Shown here piece after piece: positions 15,043 through 22,127 of a stretch of 22,127 nucleotides of DNA (position 1 is the stretch's first letter; each line of letters starts with the position of its first letter). This DNA is from Verrucomicrobiota bacterium (GTDB lineage: Bacteria; Verrucomicrobiota; Verrucomicrobiia; Limisphaerales; JAHEOI01). The DNA lies in contig JAHEOI010000113.1 of assembly GCA_018610125.1 (NCBI GenBank), positions 1 through 22,127 on the forward strand, given 5' to 3'. The position numbers and the translations under genes were made by a program. The notes beneath the pieces were generated by a model. It was not told the origin of the DNA, searched no databases, and saw only the letters and a list, made by a program, of their open reading frames with translations.

Positions 15043-16023
15043 TTACTTTTGGAGAGTGACATCTCCCCCGATGATCCGTTCCAGTTGACCGTGCTCATTG
15101 CGCAGGAGCAGTGCCCCATTCTCATCCAATGATTCGGCTCGTCCGGATAGTTCGCGTCCACCGACATCGATCGTGACGATCCTGCCGAGTGTGGAGCACC
15201 AAGTTTCCCATTCGCTAACGATCGAGTCAAAGTGATGGTTACGGATCCATTCGTATGCCCGATCCAAGTGACGTAAGGTTGCCGCAGCGAGATTGGCCCG
15301 GTCGACCCACTCTCCCAGCTCTATCTTGAGGGAGGTACTGATCGAAAGTAACTCGGGAGGGAAATCGACGGCATCCAGGTTCGCATTAATCCCGGCACCG
15401 ACGATCGCGTATTTGAGCACATCCGGCTCGGCATTCACTTCACTCAAGATCCCCGCCACTTTTTTTCCGCGGATTAAAACGTCATTTGGCCACTTAATCT
15501 CGCATTGGATATCGAGCTGCTCCCGGATTGCACGGGCAAGCGAGGTAGCTGCCGAGATCGTTAACTGGGTGAATGCCTGAGGACGAAGTGCCGGTCTCAA
15601 TAGCACTGAAAACCAGACCCCCTTTCCGGATGGAGAGATCCAGTTGCGACCGAGCCGCCCACGCCCCTGTGTCTGCGATTCGGCAAACACCACCACTCCT
15701 TCTTGCGCCCCGTCCCGTGCCAGCCGATCAATGATGTCGTTCGTTGAGGTCGTCTCTTGAAAGACTTTTATATCGCGTCCAATCACGTCGACGGGAGCGA
15801 TTCGGGACAGGAGATCGTCGGCATGAAGCCTGTCCGGCACCGAAAAGAGCTTGTACCCATGGTGAGGGCTGGCTTCGATCTCATAGCCGGCCGATCTCAG
15901 CTCCTCAATATGGGCCCATATGGCAGCACGGCTTACCCCAAGCTGCTTGGCCAGCTCGGCTCCGCCCACTCCGGTCGCTCCCGCCCCACGAAGGGCCCGT
16001 AAGATTTCCGAGTCAATGCTCAT
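15043..16023 (-). CDS. birA: Biotin-protein ligase BirA with N-terminal repressor domain
   Basis: A bifunctional protein of 326 residues that joins biotin to the biotin carboxyl carrier protein through biotinyl-AMP and may repress biotin genes. Residues 1-60 are a winged helix (ELAKQLGVSRAAIWAHIEELRSAGYEI, then the wing HHGYKLF). The catalytic domain has ETTSTND at 90-96, the adenylate loop GRGRLGR at 120-126, KWPNDV at 177-182 and the catalytic-region KKVAGIL at 187-193, then GAGINAN. The C-terminal SH3-like cap follows from about 275 (GRIVTIDVGGRELSGRAESLDENGALLL). Full length for a class II BirA. It follows nadC by 62 bp on the same strand, probably in one transcript. Biotin biosynthesis genes are not in the window. 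Confidence 0.95.
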   Translation of the reverse strand: MSIDSEILRALRGAGATGVGGAELAKQLGVSRAAIWAHIEELRSAGYEIEASPHHGYKLFSVPDRLHADDLLSRIAPVDVIGRDIKVFQETTSTNDIIDRLARDGAQEGVVVFAESQTQGRGRLGRNWISPSGKGVWFSVLLRPALRPQAFTQLTISAATSLARAIREQLDIQCEIKWPNDVLIRGKKVAGILSEVNAEPDVLKYAIVGAGINANLDAVDFPPELLSISTSLKIELGEWVDRANLAAATLRHLDRAYEWIRNHHFDSIVSEWETWCSTLGRIVTIDVGGRELSGRAESLDENGALLLRNEHGQLERIIGGDVTLQK

Positions 16024-16085
16024 GCAATCAAGTCCGGCGAATCCCGGTCGATCCCTTTTCGGATCGAGCCTGCGTTTACTCTTCT

Positions 16086-16955
16086 CTAAGCTGTTTGCCC
16101 GTTCGGCAAAAAGTCCAAGGCGACATCACCCGCGCGAGCGGAATGGGTCAAAGCGCCGACGGAAATCGCGTCGATTCCGGTGGCTGCAACTGCGGCCGCG
16201 TTGGCCAAGCCAATGCCTCCGCTGGCTTCGATCTTGACACGGCCTTGGTTGCGCTCAACTACCTCGGTCATCTCCTCGATCGACATATTATCGACCAGAA
16301 CGATCTCCGCTCCCGCCTCGACCGCTTCCAGAAATTGAGAAAGATCCTCGACTTCCACCTCAACCTTCAGGTCGGGATAGCTATCCCGAGCCCGACGAAT
16401 GGCCTCGGAGATCGGACGGCTTGTATTGCCTCGAATAGCCAGCAAGTGATTGTCTTTGATTAGGACTTGGTCGAACAGTCCCTCGCGATGATTTTGGCCA
16501 CCGCCACAAGACACCGCATACTTTTCAAGTCGCCGCCAACCCGGCGTCGTCTTTCTCGTATCCAAGATGCTCGCGCGAGTGCCCGCAACCGCATCGACAA
16601 ATTGACGGGTTAAGCTCGCAATCCCGGAGAGCCTCTGCACGAAATTCAATGCCGTGCGCTCGCCTGTCAAAATGACTCGAGCACTCCCGCTGATCTCGAT
16701 CAGGTTTTCGCCTGCTTGGACTGTGGTCCCGTCGCTGACCATCAGGCGAGCCGTAACGTCGCCATCGAGCTGCGCGAAAACGCGCTCAACTAGCTGGAGC
16801 CCCGCCACCGTAAGCCGTTCCCTTGCGACCATCACCGCCCTTGCTCGGAGTGAGTCGGGAACGACGGCCAAGGTTGTCACATCCCCATTTCCGACATCCT
16901 CAACCAACGCCTGACGCACTAATGGCTCGGCCAACGCCTGATCAATCCCTTTCAT
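16086..16955 (-). CDS. nadC: Quinolinate phosphoribosyltransferase NadC
   Basis: Converts quinolinate and PRPP to nicotinate mononucleotide, CO2 and pyrophosphate in de novo NAD synthesis. The 289-residue length is normal. Hallmarks in order: EDVGNGDVTT near the start, ERTALNFVQRLSGIAS, the DTRKTTPGWR block with phosphoribosyl-binding Arg/Lys, CGGGQNHR, LIKDNH, VEVEVED, VLVDNM and the closing ASGGI and ISVGALTHS. The ATG at 16955 overlaps the stop of a 66-codon upstream frame as ATGA; I do not think that frame is real, so the start stands on family alignment. birA follows on the same strand. NAD and biotin enzymes in one unit is simple housekeeping. Confidence 0.95.
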   Translation of the reverse strand: MKGIDQALAEPLVRQALVEDVGNGDVTTLAVVPDSLRARAVMVARERLTVAGLQLVERVFAQLDGDVTARLMVSDGTTVQAGENLIEISGSARVILTGERTALNFVQRLSGIASLTRQFVDAVAGTRASILDTRKTTPGWRRLEKYAVSCGGGQNHREGLFDQVLIKDNHLLAIRGNTSRPISEAIRRARDSYPDLKVEVEVEDLSQFLEAVEAGAEIVLVDNMSIEEMTEVVERNQGRVKIEASGGIGLANAAAVAATGIDAISVGALTHSARAGDVALDFLPNGQTA

Positions 16956-17160
16956 CGTTCTTCTCGCTCACAGCCAATTCTTCCTTTAACAATCACGATC
17001 TCCGCTGACGAATGCAAAAAAGATTTGAGATCCCTTGCAACTCCATGAAACACTTTTCCTCGGTTTGCAACGTACCAGACAACAATTGTCAGATGAGTTG
17101 AGCCCCATGGAGGGCCAATCACCTCTCCTTCAACCCGGTAACAGAGAGTCATAGCGGACT

Positions 17161-17799
17161 ATGGAGCGATTCGTACTGGAAACAAGTGTTTTAACGAATC
17201 CCGATGTATATGAACAATTTTCCAGCGATCCCTACGAAGCGATTCGGGTGTTTTTGGGATTGGCCCGGCGATCCAACGCGACATTCTACATGCCGAGGTC
17301 GGTCTACCAAGAGCTCCTGACGCTGCGAGAGCTCGACACCCCCCTCGCCGCCGATTTTCAAGGCGTTATTCATATTCGCTCTCCAAGGAAGTACAATCTG
17401 ATGTTACCCGGGAATCTGCTGTTCGAATTGATCGAGGAAGTCCGGATGCGGATCGATCGCGGACTCCGGATCGCTGAAGAGCATGCCCGAATGAGCCGGG
17501 ACCTCACGGAGACCCATGACGTCGGAACCGTCATCAATAAGCTCCGCGACCGATATCGCGAGGCCCTACGCCGCGGTATCCTGGATAGCTGTGAAGATGT
17601 CGATGTGCTCTTGCTTGCCTATGAGCTTGATGCCACGATGCTTTCGGCCGATGAAGGGCTGAGGAAATGGACGGATAAAATGGGAGTCCGCCTCATCTAT
17701 CCGCAGTATCTCCGATCCGTCATGGAGAATCCGGCCAACCAGCACCGAAGCCAAACGGGGCCCAATTGCGATTCCGCGAGCGATCCCCAAGCCCCATAG
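17161..17799 (+). CDS. PIN-domain RNA-free ribonuclease P homologue (HARP; 'RNA ligase partner' family)
   Basis: A 212-residue protein matching the family first annotated as RNA ligase partner and later shown in Aquifex aeolicus (Aq_880) to be a protein-only RNase P that matures tRNA 5' ends. Evidence: the start RFVLETSVLTNPDVYEQF, FYMPRSVYQEL at 42-52, a long two-helix insertion at about 86-138 (LLFELIEEVRMRIDRGL to DRYREALRRG) that in HARPs drives oligomerisation and tRNA-elbow contact, and the metal site ILDSCEDVDVLLLAYELDATMLSADEGL with Asp142, Asp146, Asp148 and Asp164. The first active-site acid is Glu7 rather than the usual Asp. The last 20 residues are a polar tail. No RNA ligase gene is nearby. 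The start is weakly supported (AGCGGA just upstream). FmdB follows after 54 bp. Confidence 0.82.
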   Translation: MERFVLETSVLTNPDVYEQFSSDPYEAIRVFLGLARRSNATFYMPRSVYQELLTLRELDTPLAADFQGVIHIRSPRKYNLMLPGNLLFELIEEVRMRIDRGLRIAEEHARMSRDLTETHDVGTVINKLRDRYREALRRGILDSCEDVDVLLLAYELDATMLSADEGLRKWTDKMGVRLIYPQYLRSVMENPANQHRSQTGPNCDSASDPQAP

Positions 17800-17853
17800 C
17801 CGGCAGCCCTTACTTGCATTTTGGCGCAAGACCGGTTATTAAAAAGGAAGCTT

Positions 17854-18246
17854 ATGCCGACTTACGAATACGTTTGCAACAAATGTGGGAGCCAATTCGA
17901 GTACTTTCAGTCGATCAGTAGCCGGCCGCTTGAAACCTGTCCGATGGAGGTGGGCGAGTCGGGGGAATCCAACAAACAGTGCGGAGGCTCGGTCAAACGG
18001 TTAATCAGCGGAGGTGCCGGGTTTCTGTTCCGTGGCAGCGGGTTCTACGCGACCGATTACCGCAGCGAATCGTACAAAGAAAAGGCCAAGAAGGAATCGG
18101 AAGGCGCTTCGGGATCGTCGGAATCGAAAGAGTCTTCCTCAAGCAGCACGCAAAGCTCCTCAGATGGAGGCGAAAGCAAAGGCTCCTCCGGCGGGAACGG
18201 TTCCGGATCCACATCGGGCTCCTCAGGTTCCTCGGATTCATCCTAG
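17854..18246 (+). CDS. FmdB-type zinc ribbon protein with Ser/Gly-rich tail
   Basis: A 130-residue protein. The start at 17854 has AAGGA six bases upstream. MPTYEYVCNKCGSQFEYFQSI is the standard beginning of FmdB-family regulatory zinc ribbons; the second Cys pair is spread in CPMEVGESGESNKQCGG, longer than the usual CPxCG knuckle, followed by VKRLISGGAGFLFRGSGFYATDY, the normal end of the conserved part at about residue 70. Residues 80-130 are low-complexity Ser/Gly/Glu/Lys. The function of the family is poorly known (regulator of formamidase/amidase genes in the founding case). It follows the HARP gene on the same strand with a 54 bp gap, so co-transcription is likely. Confidence 0.85.
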   Translation: MPTYEYVCNKCGSQFEYFQSISSRPLETCPMEVGESGESNKQCGGSVKRLISGGAGFLFRGSGFYATDYRSESYKEKAKKESEGASGSSESKESSSSSTQSSSDGGESKGSSGGNGSGSTSGSSGSSDSS

Positions 18247-18391
18247 CGAGGCGTTGCCTCAAACCGCCAAGGCATGAGGTTCTTCAAAACCACTTGGCCG
18301 CATCCAATGTTATCTGTCGACGCCTCGCAAACAAGGAATCATTCCCAACCACCTTGATTTCCAAAGGAAAAACGATCCTTCGAGGATGAAA

Positions 18392-19891
18392 ATGGCCGGA
18401 AAAACGGTGCTTGAGGCCCGCCCAGTCCGCATTCCCCACCCCGTAATTCCGCTAAGGGCCCTACGGCGGTCAATCACGCATCTGATGCGTCTCGTTACCG
18501 TCGGGATACTGGCCGGCGTTTTAGCGTCTCCGTGGCCAACGCATGCCGCGTCCGACTTCGTCGCGATTCGGAGCAAGAGCCGCAAGTTCATCGTCTTTGG
18601 CCATTCTCACCCGCCAATCAAGGAGAGCTCCAAATCGGATAAAAAAACCCGTTCGCAGAATTTCATCCACTTACGACCGCAGCTCTTGGCGGCCTCATGT
18701 GAGCGTATTAAAGAAGAGCTTTTTCGATCGCTTCATCTCTTCAATCCATCCCAAAAGGCCAAAGTCTATCTCACCATTGTCCCTGGAAAGCGCTCCGCCG
18801 ACCAGCCGGTCGTCATTTCCAGCGACCATTTTTCCGATGGATGGCTCTACAGAGTCAGAATACCAAGCACGATCGAGACCGCCATTTTGAGAAAAGCGAT
18901 CATTAAGACCCTCCTTTTGGAACGGGCCAATCGAAATGTGGGTGCCCGATCGACCGAGATCCCGACGTGGCTCCTCGAAGGCCTCGCCCGCTACCTGCAG
19001 CGGGAAACGGTTTCAGGGCTTTTGTTACATCCCGACTCCCATACCAACATCAATCAGCGGAAAGGTGACCCGCTGTTCCAGGTCCGTAAAACGCTGACTG
19101 AAGGCTCTCCATTTACCTTCAATGAGTTAAGCAACCCCGAGCCCGGATTCCTCACTGACGATGGTTCGCCCAAGCTTTATCGGACCTCCGCTCACCTCTT
19201 CGTCAGACGCCTGCTCCAGCTTAAAAACGGACCCATTTGCATGATCTCCTTCATCGATCGGCTTGGACAATGCCTCAACTGGCAAACCGCCTTTCTCAAA
19301 GCCTTCAAGCCGCACTTTGAATCCCTCCTCGAGGTGGAAAAATGGTGGGCATTGGTGCTCGCTCAGTTCACCGGCCAGACCAATTGGAAGACTTACCCGG
19401 CGATGGCGGCATTTAAAAAGCTCGACAAGATCTTGCAGCCGACCGTGAAGCTTAGGCCAAGCGAGGATAAGTCTCCCGTCCAGACGCAGCTTACCCTCCA
19501 GAAGTTGATCGGCAAGATGGATCGCAAGGTGCAAGAGGCGATCATTAAGGAAACGCTCACTCAGCTTGTGCTCTTGGAACATAAGTCGCCGCGTGAGCTG
19601 GCCCCTATCGTTCGAGAATATCGGACGGTCCTGAAATCCTACCTCAATAAGCTTGGCTCGTCCGGATACGCCGCGATTACGAAAGTGCTCCCATACACCG
19701 GCATCACCACGTTGAAACGCAAGACCGTCAAGCAATTGAACCGCTTGGATCAAAGACGCGCCAAGGCGAAGCAAGCATGGCAGGAGCGTTCTTCAAACCT
19801 CGCTCGTCAAAGCAGAAACTCGCTTTCCACTCCGAACGACGGATCCGCCCCTCCCTCCGGCAAACAGGCAGCCTCGGCTCCCCGCCGTTAA
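18392..19891 (+). CDS. Exported gluzincin-like protein lacking the HExxH zinc motif
   Basis: About 499 residues. The ATG at 18392 has GAGG six bases upstream; ATG 18386 is in frame too. A Arg-rich n-region of about 30 residues precedes a hydrophobic core (LVTVGILAGVLASPWPTHA), so it is exported. The middle resembles peptidase_MA-like gluzincins: IPTWLLEGLARYLQRE (about 190-205) matches the third-ligand Glu motif W-L-x-E-G-L-A. The position where HExxH should stand, about 20 residues earlier, reads KAIIK in AILRKAIIKTLLLERA, so both zinc His and the catalytic Glu are missing. The second half is helical and ends in a Lys/Arg/Ser/Pro-rich tail. It probably keeps the fold for binding, not hydrolysis. 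Family call is by motif; no partner genes are evident. Confidence 0.6.
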   Translation: MAGKTVLEARPVRIPHPVIPLRALRRSITHLMRLVTVGILAGVLASPWPTHAASDFVAIRSKSRKFIVFGHSHPPIKESSKSDKKTRSQNFIHLRPQLLAASCERIKEELFRSLHLFNPSQKAKVYLTIVPGKRSADQPVVISSDHFSDGWLYRVRIPSTIETAILRKAIIKTLLLERANRNVGARSTEIPTWLLEGLARYLQRETVSGLLLHPDSHTNINQRKGDPLFQVRKTLTEGSPFTFNELSNPEPGFLTDDGSPKLYRTSAHLFVRRLLQLKNGPICMISFIDRLGQCLNWQTAFLKAFKPHFESLLEVEKWWALVLAQFTGQTNWKTYPAMAAFKKLDKILQPTVKLRPSEDKSPVQTQLTLQKLIGKMDRKVQEAIIKETLTQLVLLEHKSPRELAPIVREYRTVLKSYLNKLGSSGYAAITKVLPYTGITTLKRKTVKQLNRLDQRRAKAKQAWQERSSNLARQSRNSLSTPNDGSAPPSGKQAASAPRR

Positions 19892-19984
19892 CTGGCCTGG
19901 TCAAAACACCTGGTAGTCGCATCCTGCCGGCTCGCCCAAATGGAATTGGCCGGTTCGAGGCGTCAATCGTGACCCCGCTGAAAC

Positions 19985-20012
19985 TTGACACCGCTACCGT
20001 GCCCCCTATAGT
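19985..20012 (+). promoter_or_regulatory. Near-consensus sigma-70 promoter directly before kamA
   Basis: TTGACA (19985-19990), a 16-base spacer, and TATAGT (20007-20012), one mismatch from TATAAT. Transcription would begin about 20018-20021, at or within three bases of the kamA ATG (20021). No ribosome-binding site exists between promoter and ATG, as expected for a leaderless message. Confidence 0.7.
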
Positions 20013-20020
20013 TGATTTTA

Positions 20021-21265
20021 ATGGATAGTACAGGAGATTTGGCTGACAGCCGCGATCCCGCATTCCACGACCGGATGGAGACCCTCAAGCGATTCCGGTC
20101 AGCCGATCGCGGCTATTGGCGAGAGGTGGCGGACTCCGATTGGCATAGCTGGCGTTGGCAACTACAGCACCGCATTACCACGTTAAAGCACCTTGAGCGC
20201 CTGCTCCCTCACCTGACACCGGCAGAGCGTCAAGGAGCCGAGCTGACCAGTAAAAAGCTCGCCATGGCCATCACACCGTATTTCTTTAACCTCATCAACC
20301 TCAATGATGAGGATTGTCCCATTCGGAGGCAAGTCATCCCACGAGTCGAAGAGACCCACACCGCGTCCTGGGAGGTGCCTGATCCGTGCGGAGAAGATTC
20401 GCATTCACCGGTCGAAGGATTGGTCCACCGCTACCCGGACCGTGTTCTCTTCCTCGTTACCGATCGGTGTGCGGCCTATTGTCGCTATTGCACTCGATCG
20501 CGTATGGTCAGCAATGCCACCGGATACGATTTTCATCCTCGCTTCGACAAGCAAATCGAGTACATTAAACAACACCCGGAAGTAAGGGATGTCCTCCTCA
20601 GCGGCGGCGATCCCCTTCTCCTCAGTGATCGAAAGCTCGAATCACTGCTGAGTCGTCTTCGAGACATCCCTCATCTCGAATTCCTGCGCATTGGCACACG
20701 GATACCGATCTTTCTGCCGCAAAGGATTACCCCGGAGCTTTGCGCGATGCTGCGCCGCTACCATCCGCTGTTCATCAGCGTTCACGCGAACCATCCCACG
20801 GAATTAACGGTGGAAGTCAAGGAGGCGATGGAACGTTTGGCCGACGCGGGAGTCCCGCTCGGTAACCAGTCGGTGCTCCTCCAGGGGATCAACGATGATC
20901 CAGCCGTGATGCGGGCACTCTCCCATAAGCTGCTCATGTGCCGCGTAAAACCTTATTACGTCTACCAATGCGACCTGATTGCGGGCTCCTCCCATCTCCG
21001 CTCGAGTGTTCGCCGCGGACTTGAGGTCATGGAAAGTCTGCGCGGCCATACCACCGGATACGGCGTGCCACAATATGTCATCGATGCCCCCGGAGGAGGA
21101 GGTAAGGTTCCGGTCAACCCCGAGTATGTCTTACGGCGAGACAACGATCGGGTGCTTATCCGGAATTTTGAAGGCGAGGTCTTCGAATATCCCGAAGACC
21201 GGAACGGGATTCCTCAATCGATCGCAGGGCCTTCTCAAAAAATCGAAGAACCTGAGCTGGTTTGA
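20021..21265 (+). CDS. kamA: KamA-type lysine 2,3-aminomutase (radical SAM, PLP)
   Basis: A 414-residue radical-SAM enzyme that interconverts L-lysine and L-beta-lysine. The whole length follows clostridial lysine 2,3-aminomutase: DWHSWRWQLQHRITTL, LAMAITPYFFNLI, SPVEGLVHRYPDRVLFLVTDRC, the 4Fe-4S motif CAAYCRYC (Cys150, 154, 157), VRDVLLSGGDPLLLSD, PQRITPEL, LADAGVPLGNQSVLL, PYYVYQCD and VIDAPGGGGKVPV. The lysine-binding Asp318 and Asp355 and the PLP Lys362 are in place. The C-terminal tail (VLIRNFEGEVFEYPE) also matches, so this is closer to full KamA than to the shorter EpmB. The ATG at 20021 is preferred to TTG 20012, which lies inside the -10 box. The stop overlaps the next gene. Use: osmolyte beta-lysine, lysine catabolism, or protein modification; not decidable here. 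Confidence 0.92.
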   Translation: MDSTGDLADSRDPAFHDRMETLKRFRSADRGYWREVADSDWHSWRWQLQHRITTLKHLERLLPHLTPAERQGAELTSKKLAMAITPYFFNLINLNDEDCPIRRQVIPRVEETHTASWEVPDPCGEDSHSPVEGLVHRYPDRVLFLVTDRCAAYCRYCTRSRMVSNATGYDFHPRFDKQIEYIKQHPEVRDVLLSGGDPLLLSDRKLESLLSRLRDIPHLEFLRIGTRIPIFLPQRITPELCAMLRRYHPLFISVHANHPTELTVEVKEAMERLADAGVPLGNQSVLLQGINDDPAVMRALSHKLLMCRVKPYYVYQCDLIAGSSHLRSSVRRGLEVMESLRGHTTGYGVPQYVIDAPGGGGKVPVNPEYVLRRDNDRVLIRNFEGEVFEYPEDRNGIPQSIAGPSQKIEEPELV

Positions 21266-21939
21266 GCTGGTATTGGCTGGAGACCGACAACGAATCACCG
21301 CCATGGAACATGGCGATCGACGAAGCCCTCCTGGAAAACGCTTCGCACCTCGGATGCCCGGTCCTCCGGTTTTATACGTGGGATAGCCCCGCCGCCACCT
21401 TCGGTTACTTTCAAAACTATGCCGAGATCGCCCGCACCACCTCGCTCAGACCGCTCATCCGCAGACCGACCGGTGGCGGGCTGGTTCCCCACGACAATGA
21501 TTGGACCTATAGCCTAGTCTTCCCTCCATCTCATCCGTGGTACCACCTGAAAGCCCCGGATAGCTACCAGCGCCTCCATGAATGGATGCGGGCCGCGTTC
21601 CGCTTGCTTGACCTGAATGCCGAACTGGCGCCGGCGGTCGACACCGAAGGACCGGGACAATGTTTTGTCGGTGCTGAGCAATTCGATCTCCTCTGGCAGA
21701 ACCGCAAGGTGGGAGGAGCCGCCCAACGACGCACCCGACTCGGCTTGCTGATCCAAGGCTCGATTCAACCCCCTCCGCCAATCCCTAAAAACACCTGGAA
21801 AGAGGCCGTCGCCCAAGTCACTGCATTCCGTGATTCCGCCTCCTGGAAGCCGCTTCGCCTCGAAGGCGCCCTCCTCGATCGATGTCGCAGCCTTTCCGAG
21901 ACGAAATACTCGGTCGATTCTTACAATCAACGCCGCTAG
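21262..21939 (+). CDS. Lipoate-protein ligase A family protein
   Basis: A 225-residue member of the BPL/LplA/LipB fold family. It begins at TTG 21262, overlapping the kamA stop as TTGA, so it is translated by coupling; no separate ribosome-binding site is seen. Motifs: NMAIDEALLENA at 16-27, TWDSPAATFGYFQNY at 39-53 (lipoate-pocket region), RRPTGGG at 67-73, DWTYSLVFP at 80-88, and the conserved adenylate Lys149 in KVGGAAQRR, followed by LLIQGSI. It is short and lacks the LplA C-terminal accessory domain, like LipM/LipL octanoyltransferases or bipartite LplA. A Cys134 (GPGQCFVG) sits where LipM-type enzymes carry the acyl Cys, so octanoyltransfer is possible. Substrate (lipoate, octanoate or other) is open. 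Confidence 0.85.
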   Translation: MSWYWLETDNESPPWNMAIDEALLENASHLGCPVLRFYTWDSPAATFGYFQNYAEIARTTSLRPLIRRPTGGGLVPHDNDWTYSLVFPPSHPWYHLKAPDSYQRLHEWMRAAFRLLDLNAELAPAVDTEGPGQCFVGAEQFDLLWQNRKVGGAAQRRTRLGLLIQGSIQPPPPIPKNTWKEAVAQVTAFRDSASWKPLRLEGALLDRCRSLSETKYSVDSYNQRR

Positions 21940-22001
21940 CGCTGCCCTTAACCCGGAATTTTTCGCGGGACAAATTCGATATCACTGGGCACAGTGGGGG
22001 C

Positions 22002-22127
22002 ATGTTAAGACAAAATCAAGTCAAACAGTGCCTTGCCCAGCCTGAAAGTGTCGAGTATATCGACCAGCTATTGGGAAGTGAGGAGTCTGTTGGCCGGTGC
22101 GCCTTAGCCGAATTTTTGTGCGAGCAA
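22002..22127 (+). CDS. N-terminal part of a gene cut by the right edge, possibly a transposase
   Basis: ATG 22002 follows GTGGGGG closely and the frame stays open for 42 codons to the window end. The sequence (MLRQNQVKQCLAQ, then SVGRCALAEFLCEQ) resembles the N-terminal segment of transposase-type proteins that begin with a G-R-x-x-L-A-x-F-L-C-E-x-F pattern. This is a weak likeness; the next codons outside the window would settle it. Confidence 0.4.
   Translation, partial: MLRQNQVKQCLAQPESVEYIDQLLGSEESVGRCALAEFLCEQ

Noticed and set aside
15744..16463. Long plus-strand frame across birA and nadC
   Set aside because: Antisense shadow: composition is Arg/Ser/Pro-rich, and both minus-strand genes are well-known enzymes with all motifs.
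16952..17152. 66-codon minus-strand frame whose stop overlaps the nadC start as ATGA
   Set aside because: The overlap is attractive, but there is no ribosome-binding site before its ATG, no recognisable family, and it fills the only space available for the divergent promoters of nadC and the HARP gene.
1..22127. Search for CRISPR arrays, tRNA, rRNA, riboswitches and known defence systems
   Set aside because: No regularly spaced direct repeats, no tRNA-like cloverleaf with a T-loop, no rRNA-like stretch and no defence gene families were recognised by eye; a covariance-model scan was not possible.

Overview
The window looks like a chromosomal segment of a Verrucomicrobiota-type (PVC superphylum) bacterium. 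The evidence is family content: a pseudopilin with the GFTLIELLVVIAIIAIL start and an H-X9-DG tail motif, two Tat-exported Gfo/Idh/MocA oxidoreductases, a DUF1080 protein beside a ThuA protein, and remnants of PQQ-propeller and FG-GAP proteins. This taxonomic call is inference; no rRNA or tRNA gene was seen.

Layout. 1-1000: decayed minus-strand gene pieces (one resembles a PQQ-like beta-propeller). 1025-1681: five-helix membrane protein of unknown function. 1690-1915: decayed FG-GAP/VCBS repeat fragment. 1997-4706: two tandem Tat-signal Gfo/Idh/MocA oxidoreductases. 4770-5293: broken REP-associated tyrosine transposase (in-frame TAG, truncated end) beside a GGGGTCAC-type hairpin. 7623-5394 (minus): deoC, then a HAD-Nudix fusion whose end overlaps the start of folB. 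7951-9078: M50 site-2 protease with CBS domains. 12972-9081 (minus): a tight cluster of a small coiled-coil/basic DNA-binding-like protein, a ThuA protein, a secreted glycosidase-like protein and a DUF1080 protein. 13678-13193 (minus): SleB-type cell-wall hydrolase behind a promoter that carries a perfect inverted repeat. 13889-14743: pseudopilin followed by an intrinsic terminator. 16955-15043 (minus): nadC and birA. 17161-18246: a PIN protein of the RNA-free RNase P (HARP) family and an FmdB-type zinc ribbon protein. 18392-19891: exported protein shaped like a gluzincin peptidase but lacking the zinc motif. 20021-21939: kamA (lysine 2,3-aminomutase type) overlapping a lipoate-ligase-like gene. 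22002-end: start of a gene cut by the window edge, possibly a transposase.

How the genes may work together. The HAD-Nudix fusion overlapping folB fits successive steps of folate synthesis: a Nudix enzyme takes dihydroneopterin triphosphate to the monophosphate, a phosphatase gives dihydroneopterin, and FolB acts on that. The DUF1080/ThuA/glycosidase-like cluster and the two Gfo/Idh/MocA proteins suggest processing of unusual sugars outside the cytoplasm. The points most worth following are the HAD-Nudix/folB arrangement, the protein-only RNase P homologue with Glu in place of the first catalytic Asp, and a near-consensus promoter placed so close to kamA that its mRNA should be leaderless.
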